Below are positions 10,501 through 17,571 of a stretch of DNA of 64,000 nt, piece by piece (within the stretch, counting starts at the first letter, position 1; each line of letters begins with the position of its first letter). Made by a program: the position numbers and the translations under genes. The stretch spans positions 62,001 to 126,000 of the forward strand of contig JAKLKQ010000010.1 in NCBI GenBank assembly GCA_023150555.1, read 5' to 3'. The notes beneath the pieces are model-generated. The model was not told where the DNA came from. It was given only the letters and a program-made list of their open reading frames with translations, and did not search any database. The DNA comes from Planctomycetota bacterium. Lineage in GTDB: Bacteria > Planctomycetota > SZUA-567 > H5-PLA8.

Positions 10501-11129
10501 GCAAGGGCGTCTACCTGCTCAATGGGACGGGTAAGGAGCGCACCGGCTCGCTGCAGGTCACGAGTTTCAAAGCCACTGAAGCCACTCTCAAGCCCAGCGG
10601 AATCGTACACACCGTCACCATCAAGGGCATCCTCGCGAAGCCCAACGGCACGGCCGCGCCGGACGGCATCCCCTTCACCTTGCCGGTGACGCCCACCACC
10701 GAAACCTTCAGCTTCCGCGTGGGCGAATTCGACACCGCGGACGTCGACATCGCCGCATGTCTGGCCGATCCCGTCACCAACGGCAAGCTCACGCAGAGTA
10801 CTACCACCATCAGCTACACGGCGCCCAAGACGCTCCTGAACAACATCAAGTCGTTCAAGATCAACCGCACCACCGGAGCCTTCCAGTTGGTGCTAAGCAA
10901 GGTCATCCAGCTGAACGCCGGCGGCACGGACGTCGGCGGCATCGGCCTGCCGATTAAGGGTCTGGTCCCGGGCAACGAGGACCTGGAGATCCTGGCCGAC
11001 ATCTACATCGCGATGCAGTTGGACTTGGAAGCCATGGGCGGCGGGCTGGAGGAAGTGGACGCGGATTCCTTCTGCCGCATCGTCCGCAAGAACGCGATCC
11101 AGAAGTCCTGGAAGAACCAGATCAAGTAG
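7554..11129 (+). CDS. Large secreted protein with PKD-like region
   Basis: A 1191-residue protein starting with GTG at 7554, preceded by GAGAGGAG (7538-7545). It begins with a signal peptide (M-K-K-I-A-L-P-L-V-L-G...). Residues 60-260 look like a beta-rich N-terminal region, 260-710 like a set of strand-rich repeats resembling a propeller, and 715-790 like a PKD-type domain (V-T-F-D-W-G-G...Y-R-T-A-G-T-F-F-A-R-I). The C-terminal 350 residues contain two similar beta-rich segments of a kind seen in other secreted planctomycete proteins. I recognise no catalytic motif; a surface or extracellular binding role is plausible. Its 3' end overlaps the convergent acyltransferase gene by 8 bp. The spacer upstream has a small hairpin (7507-7520) just before the ribosome-binding site. 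Confidence 0.85.
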   Translation: MKKIALPLVLGGLFLACAAWLALPAPSVAHPAAAKSPAALAPLPVAHASIEKAPAPLPDLGGFRQDASGQFSAKQGNLEVKLSAGDGVMVRNTRSQGSVRLALASATRGASTLYDAKRDAGAQTLPLSSDRGGIRYHRAKGLEETNRLLDDGAEQTLRLTQAPAGEGDLVVSLAMETKGLTPVQRAFGAGGVRFTDRDGNFAVKVGQVIAKDAAGQATVIEPQIWRASGTIRYEVPEAFLAKAAYPVAVTRATVISTDEFSFTDDASPALVPGAPSLAANNPGTPANTRWATAFVDFRISAPVLWVRTANSSGGLSDPVQVTDPFLNEFPLGITPMRQQIASDGDGFAVIWSDNAGDIFASFIDNTGAIVEDGDGDQIIIQVASTTAKLSNELPLIAYNGEQYIIGWHDVNNKVTRIHYAFLATDGSTISGAKLLGSATAVPRNQALVSITPGPNNETLFIYADAGEIPLRYRAARVDKDGNLLDPVGVALFNDAEKDFGFGFPVGCAPAGTSITPNSLPGWQILSSHDQTFDSRVFRHFLEIDNVDVNGDLNDEEIAVVTRADEAPGGPVFAEMGVGPVGVSVVDRFSVTWAGDGLDNPDGVDRGEWLFVRGWKKTNTEHHLLARRVGFDGAVFDETPVQVDTSNSATIKRNAVAAAGIGANKFMVCWTDGGALTTGLGNNLNAAVLDTVVAGDNSPFLKADLQPESFSNPVVIPQNTAVTFDWGGSVGLSASVTQKFTSGDGASPRTIAFPTETAEHVYRTAGTFFARIELTSDSFKSFATVKVIVGGGTGVEGAETVVGGGAPITPSANVNSDLILTEVRWFLDFASLLGKKDTLLVRGKLNRAFLPETLTDEPIAGKTCTVTFNGPANVPPLNGGTYDAASPDTATFSFVLDHTGAFHSANNADVDAVDFTIDKAKGTFEFAITFGQLHDTGTEYIVPDSAVSHTASQRQFDFGLNINGKSFGNATVLAIYDSNPSTTGKGVYLLNGTGKERTGSLQVTSFKATEATLKPSGIVHTVTIKGILAKPNGTAAPDGIPFTLPVTPTTETFSFRVGEFDTADVDIAACLADPVTNGKLTQSTTTISYTAPKTLLNNIKSFKINRTTGAFQLVLSKVIQLNAGGTDVGGIGLPIKGLVPGNEDLEILADIYIAMQLDLEAMGGGLEEVDADSFCRIVRKNAIQKSWKNQIK

Positions 11130-12171
11130 CGGCCTCGGCCGATGCGGGCGCCGCCGATACGCGCGGCGGCAGGCCATCCATGCCGGGGGTCTCGTCCTTC
11201 GGCCTCGAGCGCCAGCGCCTGTAGTTCCACAGCCACTGCTCCGGGTAGGCGCGGATCGCCTCCTCCAGCGCCTCGTGCACTTGACGCGTCGTCTCTTTCA
11301 GAGCCGCTTCGTCCGGCGCGTTGTTCTTCTCGCCGGGTATCACGCGCCAGACGTGGAGCTTGTGCCGCCCGCCGGGCTGCCGTGCCGTCGTGGCTATCAC
11401 GATCGGGCAGCCCGTCACCCGCTGCAGCGCCGCCGGGCTGAGATAACTGCTGGCCTGCACGCCGAAGAAGGGGACAAACGCCCCTCGGCGGCCAGCATTC
11501 AGGTCCGCCGCGATGCACAGCCACGCGCCGCGGTCGATCAGCTTCTTCAACGCCCAGGGATGCTGCAGGCGCGAGATCACCTGCATGCCGCTGCGTTCGC
11601 GCTGCCGCGTGACGTACTCGAAGACCGCCTCCACGGTGCCAGGGTTGTGGACGAGTTTCACGGGCTTGCCCAGCAACGAAAGACTGTACGGGCCAACTTC
11701 CCAGGAGCCCATGTGCCCGGAAACGAGGATAAGGCCCTTGCCCGGCGCGGCCGCTGCTTCGAGTTTCGGCAGGTCCGCCAGGTCCACGTTGCGCCGCACG
11801 GCGTCGGCATCCCAGCGTTTCAGGTGAGCAGCCTCGACGACCGCCTCGCAGACGTGCGTCCAAAAACCCTTTGCCAGCGCGCGCACGCGCTCCGGCGGCA
11901 GGTCGCTGCCGAAAGCGATGTGCAGGTGGCGCTCGACGCCCAGCCACCGCGGGCCGGCGAAGAAGTAGATCACCCGCCCCAACGTCCGTGCAAGGAACCG
12001 CGCAAGCCCCAGCGGCAGCAGCCGTACCACGAACAGCACCGTCGCGATGCCCGCCACCGCCAGACGCCCCACCCAGCGCCCGTGGTGCGGCCGGCGCTGC
12101 CGGCCCAACCCAGACGATGCCGGTTGCCCGGGTTGCCCCGCCTGCTTGGCCTGTTCGGCTTGCTCGGCCAT
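11122..12171 (-). CDS. LpxL/HtrB-like lipid A acyltransferase
   Basis: A 349-residue membrane-anchored acyltransferase. A single hydrophobic helix lies near residues 36-58, after a short Gln/Ala-rich N-terminus. The catalytic H-x4-E motif of the lysophospholipid/lipid A acyltransferase family is H153-M-G-S-W-E158. LpxL enzymes add a secondary acyl chain to the lipid A precursor at the inner membrane, which implies an outer membrane with lipopolysaccharide; this agrees with the heptose genes at 30.5-33 kb. The exact acyl chain and acceptor cannot be told. The gene's 3' end overlaps the convergent secreted-protein gene by 8 bp. Confidence 0.85.
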   Translation of the reverse strand: MAEQAEQAKQAGQPGQPASSGLGRQRRPHHGRWVGRLAVAGIATVLFVVRLLPLGLARFLARTLGRVIYFFAGPRWLGVERHLHIAFGSDLPPERVRALAKGFWTHVCEAVVEAAHLKRWDADAVRRNVDLADLPKLEAAAAPGKGLILVSGHMGSWEVGPYSLSLLGKPVKLVHNPGTVEAVFEYVTRQRERSGMQVISRLQHPWALKKLIDRGAWLCIAADLNAGRRGAFVPFFGVQASSYLSPAALQRVTGCPIVIATTARQPGGRHKLHVWRVIPGEKNNAPDEAALKETTRQVHEALEEAIRAYPEQWLWNYRRWRSRPKDETPGMDGLPPRVSAAPASAEAAT

Positions 12172-12391
12172 GCGTCCGAACCTCGTGAGACGACAAAAGA
12201 ATGCTGGCGCTCGCCGGCGGCTACTTGGCTCCCGCGGGCGTACGTGCTATGACGCCGGGCAGCAGCCGGCGCCGCAGGACGATTTCCTGTCCGTGAAGCC
12301 CGAGTTGCAGCGACCATTGTACGAGCCCCCGCCGGTTTTGCCCGGATGCAAAACCCGGCACCGGACGGCCCCCGGAGAGCATCGCTTCCTC

Positions 12392-13453
12392 ATGCCCGTC
12401 GCCCCGGCCACCGCCGCCAATGACGCCCCAGCCGGTTCGGAAGCCCGCCCGGCGCCGCGCTCCGCGCGGCGCCGCCCCGACCTGGCCGGGGCAGGCGCCC
12501 TGGCCTTCGCGCTTCTGGCGCTGCTGGCCTCGTCGCTAGGGGCCTTCTCGGGCACCCGGCGTATCGACGCCGCCGCCAGCGCCCTGCAACATGCGCTCAA
12601 CGAGTCCCGCCTGCACGCGATCGGGCACAAGACCCGCGCACTTCCCGTTTTGCTGCGCAACCGCAGCGGCGAAGGCGTAATGGTCTACGCCGTGCGCGCA
12701 CTGCGCATGGACGGCGCCCTGCCGGAACCCGGCGCGAAGTTTGCGGAAGGCCCACGCTGGAAGGTGCTCGACGCCGAAGCCCGCGCGCAGCTGAATGCGG
12801 GCGCCTTCGTGTACCTGGTGCCCGACGCGCCGCTGGACCTGAACCAGGAAGGCACGGAAACGGCCCCCGCGCCCGGCTGCGAGATGATCCAGCTGCGCGC
12901 GCGCGCCGACGGCCATGGCTTCGCCGTGGTCGCGCGCGGCCTGCACAACACCGCGCCCTGCCCGCCGGGCGGCGCCACCGGCTACATGGTCGTCTCCAGC
13001 AGGGAAGCAGGTTCGGCAATCGCGCCGGAGGAAGCGCGGGACTTTGAACTGCACGGCTTTTCGCTGGGCCAAGATATCGTGTTCGACGTCGCGCCGGCCT
13101 CGCCCCGGGCCGAGGCCTTCGCCCCGCCGCCGCCGGACCTGCTGCCCTTGCGCGCGCCGCTGACCGCGCAGGCGGCACTCTTCTACGAACGCAGTGCGTC
13201 GCGCAACGAAGCGCGGACCTTCCCGGCGCCCGAAAGCCGCCCGGTCTTCGCGCCGATCTTCGACGAGACCGGCGCCGCGCGGCACGCCGTTCCCGGCCCC
13301 GAAGCGGCCCGCGCTTCGGACGCGGGCGAGACGCCGTCTGCCGACCAGACCCTGCGCCTGCGGGATCTGCGAACGCTCGAAGTACGCTACTTGACGGTGC
13401 ACGGGACGAACGGCCGCGTGGAGGTTTCGCGGGAGGAGCCGGCCGGCCCCTGA
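12392..13453 (+). CDS. Single-pass membrane protein, pseudopilin-like architecture
   Basis: A 353-residue protein of unknown function. I placed the start at the ATG at 12392; the frame is open far upstream, but that part is antisense to the acyltransferase gene. An Ala/Pro/Arg-rich cytoplasmic stretch (about 30 residues) ends in R-R-R-P-D, then a hydrophobic helix (A-L-A-F-A-L-L-A-L-L-A-S-S-L-G-A-F), then a helix (L-Q-H-A-L-N-E-S-R-L-H-A-I) and a strand-rich globular part. This order resembles minor pseudopilins of type II secretion (GspH-like), but the prepilin peptidase site G-F-x-x-x-E is absent. A proline-rich linker follows at about 235-250. The gene stands alone before tRNA-Val. Confidence 0.6.
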   Translation: MPVAPATAANDAPAGSEARPAPRSARRRPDLAGAGALAFALLALLASSLGAFSGTRRIDAAASALQHALNESRLHAIGHKTRALPVLLRNRSGEGVMVYAVRALRMDGALPEPGAKFAEGPRWKVLDAEARAQLNAGAFVYLVPDAPLDLNQEGTETAPAPGCEMIQLRARADGHGFAVVARGLHNTAPCPPGGATGYMVVSSREAGSAIAPEEARDFELHGFSLGQDIVFDVAPASPRAEAFAPPPPDLLPLRAPLTAQAALFYERSASRNEARTFPAPESRPVFAPIFDETGAARHAVPGPEAARASDAGETPSADQTLRLRDLRTLEVRYLTVHGTNGRVEVSREEPAGP

Positions 13454-13518
13454 AGAGGCTCTCGGGACTGGCAAACGAGGCGGGATGTGGTAGGGTATTC
13501 CCCCGTCGGACACTTCAT

Positions 13519-13595
13519 GGGCGATTAGCTCAGCTGGCTAGAGCACTAGCTCGACAAGCTAGGGGTCACTGGTTCAAATCCAGTATCGCCCACCA
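13519..13595 (+). tRNA. tRNA-Val(GAC)
   Basis: A complete cloverleaf can be drawn. The acceptor GGGCGAT (13519-13525) pairs with ATCGCCC (13585-13591). The D arm is GCTC-AGCTGGCTA-GAGC. The anticodon stem CTAGC/GCTAG encloses the loop TCGACAA with anticodon GAC. The T arm is ACTGG-TTCAAAT-CCAGT. The discriminator A and an encoded CCA end the molecule at 13595. Anticodon GAC reads valine GUC codons. It lies 65 bp downstream of a protein gene on the same strand. Confidence 0.97.
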
Positions 13596-13631
13596 TCCTT
13601 CGCTGCCTTTCCGACAATAGCTGCCCTGCCC

Positions 13632-14312
13632 TCAATAATGCACCACGCCGTGGCGCTTCGAGATCTTTTCCACTTCGCCCAGCAGTTCGTTGTAGATGCG
13701 CTTGGCCTCGCCCACGCCGCGCAGCACCAGCACCGGCGCGGTGGCGTCGGCCGAGAGCACCGTCACGTGCCCGTACCCGAGGATGCGCTCCAGCAAGTTC
13801 TGCTCGAAGGTGACATCCTTCACGCGCACCAGCAGCACGTGTTCCATGCTCCGGATCAGGATTCCGCGCTCGATGCTCACCTTCGCGTCGGTGACCTTGT
13901 AGCGCTTGAACGCCACGTCCAGGTAGCGCTTCGCCGCCAGGCCCAGCGCGAAGAGCATCAGCGCCAGGCCCACCGGCCAGGCGCTCGGGAGGAACAGCGC
14001 CGCCACGCCCAGGGCAAAGCCCGCGCCGCACATCGCGAAGGCAAAGGCGTTCTGCATCTGGCTGCCCGCGCCCTCGTAGATCACGCGCACCGGCCCGTCC
14101 CCGCCGGCCTCCGCTGCTTTGGAGTCGCCCGTCGCGCCCGCGGCGCTGGCCAGCGCCGCGCCGGCGGGGCCTTCGTCGCGGGTCATGGCGGCAGCCGACG
14201 ACGCCTGGGCCGCCTTGGGCTTGGTCAGGTCCGAGCCGCAGTGCTTGCAGAGGATCGCGGCCTTCTTGATCGTCTCGGCGCAGTACGGGCAGGTCGTAGA
14301 ATCGGCGTCCAT
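13632..14312 (-). CDS. Zinc-ribbon and bacterial PH-like (DUF304/YdbS-type) membrane protein
   Basis: A 226-residue protein. The start is set at the ATG encoding M-D-A-D-S-T-T-C; the longer frame upstream would read through the MITE-like element. Residues 8-27 form a zinc ribbon (C-P-Y-C...C-K-H-C). An Ala-rich linker follows, then two adjacent hydrophobic helices (F-A-M-C-G-A-G-F... and L-A-L-M-L-F-A-L-G-L), and a C-terminal PH-like domain of the YdbS/YdbT type (K-V-T-D-A-K-V-S-I-E-R-G). Such proteins sit in the inner membrane; function is generally unknown. It is transcribed away from the mobile element that lies 68 bp upstream, so that element may have changed its promoter region. Confidence 0.8.
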   Translation of the reverse strand: MDADSTTCPYCAETIKKAAILCKHCGSDLTKPKAAQASSAAAMTRDEGPAGAALASAAGATGDSKAAEAGGDGPVRVIYEGAGSQMQNAFAFAMCGAGFALGVAALFLPSAWPVGLALMLFALGLAAKRYLDVAFKRYKVTDAKVSIERGILIRSMEHVLLVRVKDVTFEQNLLERILGYGHVTVLSADATAPVLVLRGVGEAKRIYNELLGEVEKISKRHGVVHY

Positions 14313-14379
14313 GACAAACACTCTAGCAGCCCCGCCCCGGGCGTCCACGTTGAGGAAAAACGCCGAGCAGTTCTGCGCG

Positions 14380-14671
14380 GGTCCCTTAGAACGCCTAACA
14401 GAATGAATCGTAGCTGCGAGGGCCGAGATTCGGCATCCAGCCAAGGCGCAGAGCCAAAGCCGTATCGAGAAGATACGGCGTGGCGGAGCAACGCAGGCTG
14501 GGTGTCAAAGGCCGGCCCTCCCGAAGGGCGGCGGGATGCATTTGAAGCAGGGCAGAGTCAATGGCCAGATGGCTTGCCTGACTCATGCCATCAATCTCCC
14601 GCGTCTCGCCTTCATCCAATCCTTTCCGCCGCGCATGCTACGGGGCATTCTGTTAGGCGTTCTTAAGGACC
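14380..14671. mobile_element. MITE-like non-coding element with 26-bp terminal inverted repeats
   Basis: The 350-bp gap between two reverse-strand genes is almost filled by this element. Its left end (14380-14405, GGTCCCTTAGAACGCC then TAACAGAATG) and right end (14646-14671) are inverted repeats that match at 24 of 26 positions. The inside carries no plausible gene. It holds two clean hairpins: CCGTATC-GAGAA-GATACGG (14460-14478) and GCCCT-CCCGA-AGGGC (14515-14529). I see no clear target-site duplication. The stop codon of the neighbouring gene (14663-14665) lies inside the right repeat. The inner ends GCCTAAC and GTTAGGC also fit the integron core consensus RYYYAAC/GTTRRRY, but the symmetric ends and 292-bp length fit a MITE better than an attC site. 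Confidence 0.7.
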
Positions 14672-15535
14672 GGCGCCGATGAAGCTGCTCCACTGCGAGA
14701 CGGTGGCGGCGGCCGCGTCCTTGAAGAGAATGTGGTAATTCCCGGGCGCCACGCCCACCCCGCCGGTAAAGCTGTACACGCCGTTCGCGTCGGGCGTGAA
14801 GCCGAACGCGCTGAATGGCGCGGCACCGTCCTTCAGGTACTGATAATTCAGGGTCGCCGCCAGCGTCAGTCCGCAGGAATGAAGGAACGCGAAGTTGGTA
14901 CCTCGGTTCAACGTCATAAAATTGCACAACGGCGCGTTGTTCCGGATGCCCTCCAGCGCCGGAATGGCCGCGTTGCGGGGCGTGGGCGCGAAGCCCAGGG
15001 GCACCCGGTAGAAGACAAACGTGAATTGAACGTCCGCCGATCCGTCGTTCTTCTCCACGGCCTTCTTGAGGGCCGGAGCGGCCTTTCGCAGCGTCTTGTC
15101 GAACTTGTCCACTTCCTTCAGCAGGCTCACCATGGTCTTATCCAGCGTGCCGCCGTCGCCGTTCTCGAATCCAGCCACCAAATCCGTGCCAAGCGCAAAG
15201 AGTAGGTTGGTGCCGTCGACCTCGAGCTGCGTGATACTCGCTTCGATCTGAGCCTGAAGCCCGCTGTAGGCTGTACCGTAGATGTTCCCAATGTCCTGGC
15301 AGGACAAGATCGGATTCTTGACCAAGGTTGCGACTTCGACCTTGTACTGCGCAACGTCGGCCTTGAAGTCGCCCAGCACCACCTTCACCTGCGTCTTGAA
15401 CGCCGCCAACTCCTCCTTGGCCAGCGCCTTCCACTGCTTCTGCGCTTCTTCCGGCGTGGCAACAACACCCAGGGCGCTGAACTGGATGCCACCGGCCACA
15501 ACGAATAGCATCACGGCCACAAGGCGAAACCGCAT
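14663..15535 (-). CDS. Secreted protein of unknown function
   Basis: A 290-residue protein with a signal peptide (M-R-F-R-L-V-A-V-M-L-F-V-V-A-G-G). The ATG at 15533-15535 is preferred over one 13 codons upstream, because it follows GGAGGTG at a good distance and puts the signal at the N-terminus. Residues 25-165 look like long helices (many K, E, Q and L). The C-terminal 60 residues look like a small beta domain of the carboxypeptidase-regulatory type (D-A-N-G-V-Y-S-F-T-G-G...P-G-N-Y-H). The stop codon TAA lies in the right terminal repeat of the MITE-like element, so the original C-terminus may have been altered by the insertion. Confidence 0.75.
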   Translation of the reverse strand: MRFRLVAVMLFVVAGGIQFSALGVVATPEEAQKQWKALAKEELAAFKTQVKVVLGDFKADVAQYKVEVATLVKNPILSCQDIGNIYGTAYSGLQAQIEASITQLEVDGTNLLFALGTDLVAGFENGDGGTLDKTMVSLLKEVDKFDKTLRKAAPALKKAVEKNDGSADVQFTFVFYRVPLGFAPTPRNAAIPALEGIRNNAPLCNFMTLNRGTNFAFLHSCGLTLAATLNYQYLKDGAAPFSAFGFTPDANGVYSFTGGVGVAPGNYHILFKDAAAATVSQWSSFIGAGP

Positions 15536-15683
15536 GTCGGGCACCTCCGAATAGGGATACTGGCGCAGAACCATCCACCTGCACGCAGGAAGATTATCCC
15601 TGCCCGGACGGCGGTCAATGGGGTGAGAAACGAGGCGCCGTCCTTACCCTCCCGCTCTTGCGGGATCCGGGTATAATCCCGGC

Positions 15684-16382
15684 ATGCTTCTGACCCGATT
15701 CCTCCCCCGCTTGGCCTGCGCCTTCCTGCTGGGGCTCGCGGCCGCCGTTTCCCAGGCTTGCGCCGAGGACGCGCCCGCGAAGTCCGACGAAGCGGTGCGC
15801 ACGGAAGTGAAGCAGCTCGTCAAGGACCTGGGCTCGGACGAATACAGCACGCGCGAGTCCGCCGACGCGAAACTCCGCAAGCTCGGGCGCGACGCGCTGC
15901 CGGCGCTGAAGGAGGCGCTCGAGCGCACCGACGACCCCGAGACCATGGCGCGGCTCAAGAAGATCGTCGAGGACCACGAGCGCGAGGCGAAGATCGACGC
16001 GGCCCTCGCCGACCTCGCCGCCAAGGACCCCGACAAGGCCCTCGCCGCCGTCGAACTGCTCAGCGTGTACCGTTCGCGCAAGGACGTCGTCGAACGCATG
16101 AACGAACTCGCCAAGAAGGACACCCAGGACGGCAAGATCGCCAAGCTCTGCGCCGCCGAGTTCCAGCGCAGCGCGGAGGAATTGGAAAGCCTCAAGCGCA
16201 GCATCCAGGGCCAGGGCCTCGACGATGCCACCATGCAGCGCTGGCTGGCCGCCAACGAGAAGCGCATCGAGCAGAGCAGCCTGGTGAAACTGCGCAGGGA
16301 GGTACAGGGCGTCCTCCCGAACGCGAAGAAGGAGGAAGATTCCTCCGGCGCACGCGAGACGGTACCCCTGCCGGGCGAATAG
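15684..16382 (+). CDS. Small secreted HEAT-like module protein
   Basis: A 232-residue protein with a signal peptide (M-L-L-T-R-F-L-P-R-L-A-C-A-F-L-L-G-L) ending near A-C-A-E. Residues 38-95 hold the HEAT-like module that recurs in this window (V-K-D-L-G-S-D-E-Y...R-E-S-A...K-L-R-K-L-G...A-L-P-A-L-K-E-A-L). The rest is helical and highly charged, with a Lys/Glu-rich tail. A cysteine at the end of the signal could mark a lipoprotein, but the lipobox is not convincing. It is the simplest carrier of the module, with no second recognisable domain. A 124-residue gene follows 50 bp downstream. Confidence 0.75.
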   Translation: MLLTRFLPRLACAFLLGLAAAVSQACAEDAPAKSDEAVRTEVKQLVKDLGSDEYSTRESADAKLRKLGRDALPALKEALERTDDPETMARLKKIVEDHEREAKIDAALADLAAKDPDKALAAVELLSVYRSRKDVVERMNELAKKDTQDGKIAKLCAAEFQRSAEELESLKRSIQGQGLDDATMQRWLAANEKRIEQSSLVKLRREVQGVLPNAKKEEDSSGARETVPLPGE

Positions 16383-16432
16383 CAGCGCAATCGATCGGGG
16401 CAGCGGGAATGCAGGCTCGAGGGCCAACGGTC

Positions 16433-16807
16433 ATGACCAACGACCCGAAAAATAACCCAGGCGCGGGCGGACCGCCCGGCGGGGGTTCGGGCGGCAGCGG
16501 CTTCCTGAAGGCCCTGGGCGACACCCTGCGCGCGGCCGGCCAGAAGGGCAAGGAAATCGGACAGAAGGGCAAGGAACTCGGACAGAAGGGCATCGCCAAG
16601 GCCGAGATCGAGTCTGAGAAACTGGTCCTCACCGGCGCCTACACCGAACTGGGCAAGGCCGTGATGGCGATCTGGCTCAAGGAGCCCGACGCGCAGATCA
16701 GCGCGCTGGAAGGCTCCATCACCGCGCGGCGGCAGCGCGTCGAGAACATCCTCAGGCGCATCCGCGAGCTCGAAAAACGCGCCGGCATCCCCCAGAAAGA
16801 GCAGTGA
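16433..16807 (+). CDS. Small soluble protein with Gly-rich N-terminus and coiled coil
   Basis: A 124-residue protein of unknown function. The N-terminal 25 residues are rich in Asn, Pro and Gly. A short repeat follows (G-Q-K-G-K-E-I, G-Q-K-G-K-E-L, G-Q-K-G-I), then a helical stretch and a C-terminal coiled coil with many Arg and Glu (R-R-Q-R-V-E-N-I-L-R-R-I-R-E-L-E-K-R). I chose the ATG at 16433; an ATG eight codons upstream (16409) is also possible, and neither has a strong Shine-Dalgarno. It lies 50 bp after the HEAT-like protein gene on the same strand and may be co-transcribed with it. Confidence 0.6.
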   Translation: MTNDPKNNPGAGGPPGGGSGGSGFLKALGDTLRAAGQKGKEIGQKGKELGQKGIAKAEIESEKLVLTGAYTELGKAVMAIWLKEPDAQISALEGSITARRQRVENILRRIRELEKRAGIPQKEQ

Positions 16808-16937
16808 TCCGGGCACAAAATATTTTTTTCTACTCCTTGCGGCGTTTGACGTTGCAGGATTTTTGCCATTTTCCCGCGAGGGATTTTCGGATTTCGATGA
16901 CAGACGCTCTTGAGAAGGAACGAAAAGGAGGGGCGAC

Positions 16938-17546
16938 GTGAGGCCGATCTTCGACGCCCAATGGCGAGCGCGCATGCTGGCCAAGGACGAGTCCGCTTCC
17001 GAGGAGCTGTGCCGCGAGGCGCTGGCGCCCATGCACACCTTCTGCTTCCACCGCGTCGGCCGCAACCGCGCCGACTGCGAAGACGTCGTGCAGGAGACGA
17101 TGGTCCGCGCCGTGCGGGAGATCGAGAAGTACGACCCCGAATGCAGCGCCAACGACATCTTCCCCTGGCTTGCGGACCTGGCGCGCAACGAGATCAAGCG
17201 CCTGCTAGCCAGCCGCCCGAAGACGCAATCGCTGGAGGCGCTCTGGGAGAACATGGACGCGCAAGTGCTCAACCGACTCTCGAAGGTCAACGAGGAAGAC
17301 CTGGAAGAGGAGACCCTGCGCCGCGAGGAAACCAAAAAGGTTGTCGGCATGGCCATGTCGCAACTGCCGCCGAACTACCGCGAAGCCCTCGTCGCGAAGT
17401 ACGTCCAGGGCCTCAGCTCAAAAGAGATCGCGAAGAAGTGGAAGTCCAGCGAGAAGGCCGTCGAGTCCATGCTCCAACGCGCGCGCGAGGCCTTCCAGGA
17501 GACCTTCATCGCGCTGACGCAGAACCTGAAGCCCGAATCCGAATGA
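16938..17546 (+). CDS. ECF-type RNA polymerase sigma factor
   Basis: A 202-residue sigma-70 family protein with regions 2 and 4 only, as in extracytoplasmic-function sigma factors. Region 2 includes R-A-D-C-E-D-V-V-Q-E-T-M (about 45-56). Region 4 includes L-P-P-N-Y-R-E-A-L, then a helix-turn-helix (L-S-S-K-E-I-A-K-K-W...S-E-K-A-V-E-S-M-L-Q-R-A-R). It starts with GTG at 16938, right after the strong ribosome-binding site AAAAGGAGGGG. The low-GC stretch upstream (16808-16920) probably holds its promoter. The next gene starts 25 bp after its stop and encodes a membrane protein with a FecR-type domain, so the two very likely form a sigma/anti-sigma pair. Confidence 0.92.
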   Translation: MRPIFDAQWRARMLAKDESASEELCREALAPMHTFCFHRVGRNRADCEDVVQETMVRAVREIEKYDPECSANDIFPWLADLARNEIKRLLASRPKTQSLEALWENMDAQVLNRLSKVNEEDLEEETLRREETKKVVGMAMSQLPPNYREALVAKYVQGLSSKEIAKKWKSSEKAVESMLQRAREAFQETFIALTQNLKPESE

Positions 17547-17571
17547 GCGCCGCTAACCCAAGGAGCCAGCC

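Noticed and set aside
14380..14671. An integron attC site
   Set aside because: The core motifs fit, but 292 bp is far above the usual attC length, the ends are nearly perfect inverted repeats, and no integrase or cassette array is present.
16846..16874. A sigma-70 promoter before the first ECF sigma gene
   Set aside because: TTGACG is a good -35 box, but the matching -10 (TTTTCC) is poor, so I do not list it as a feature.
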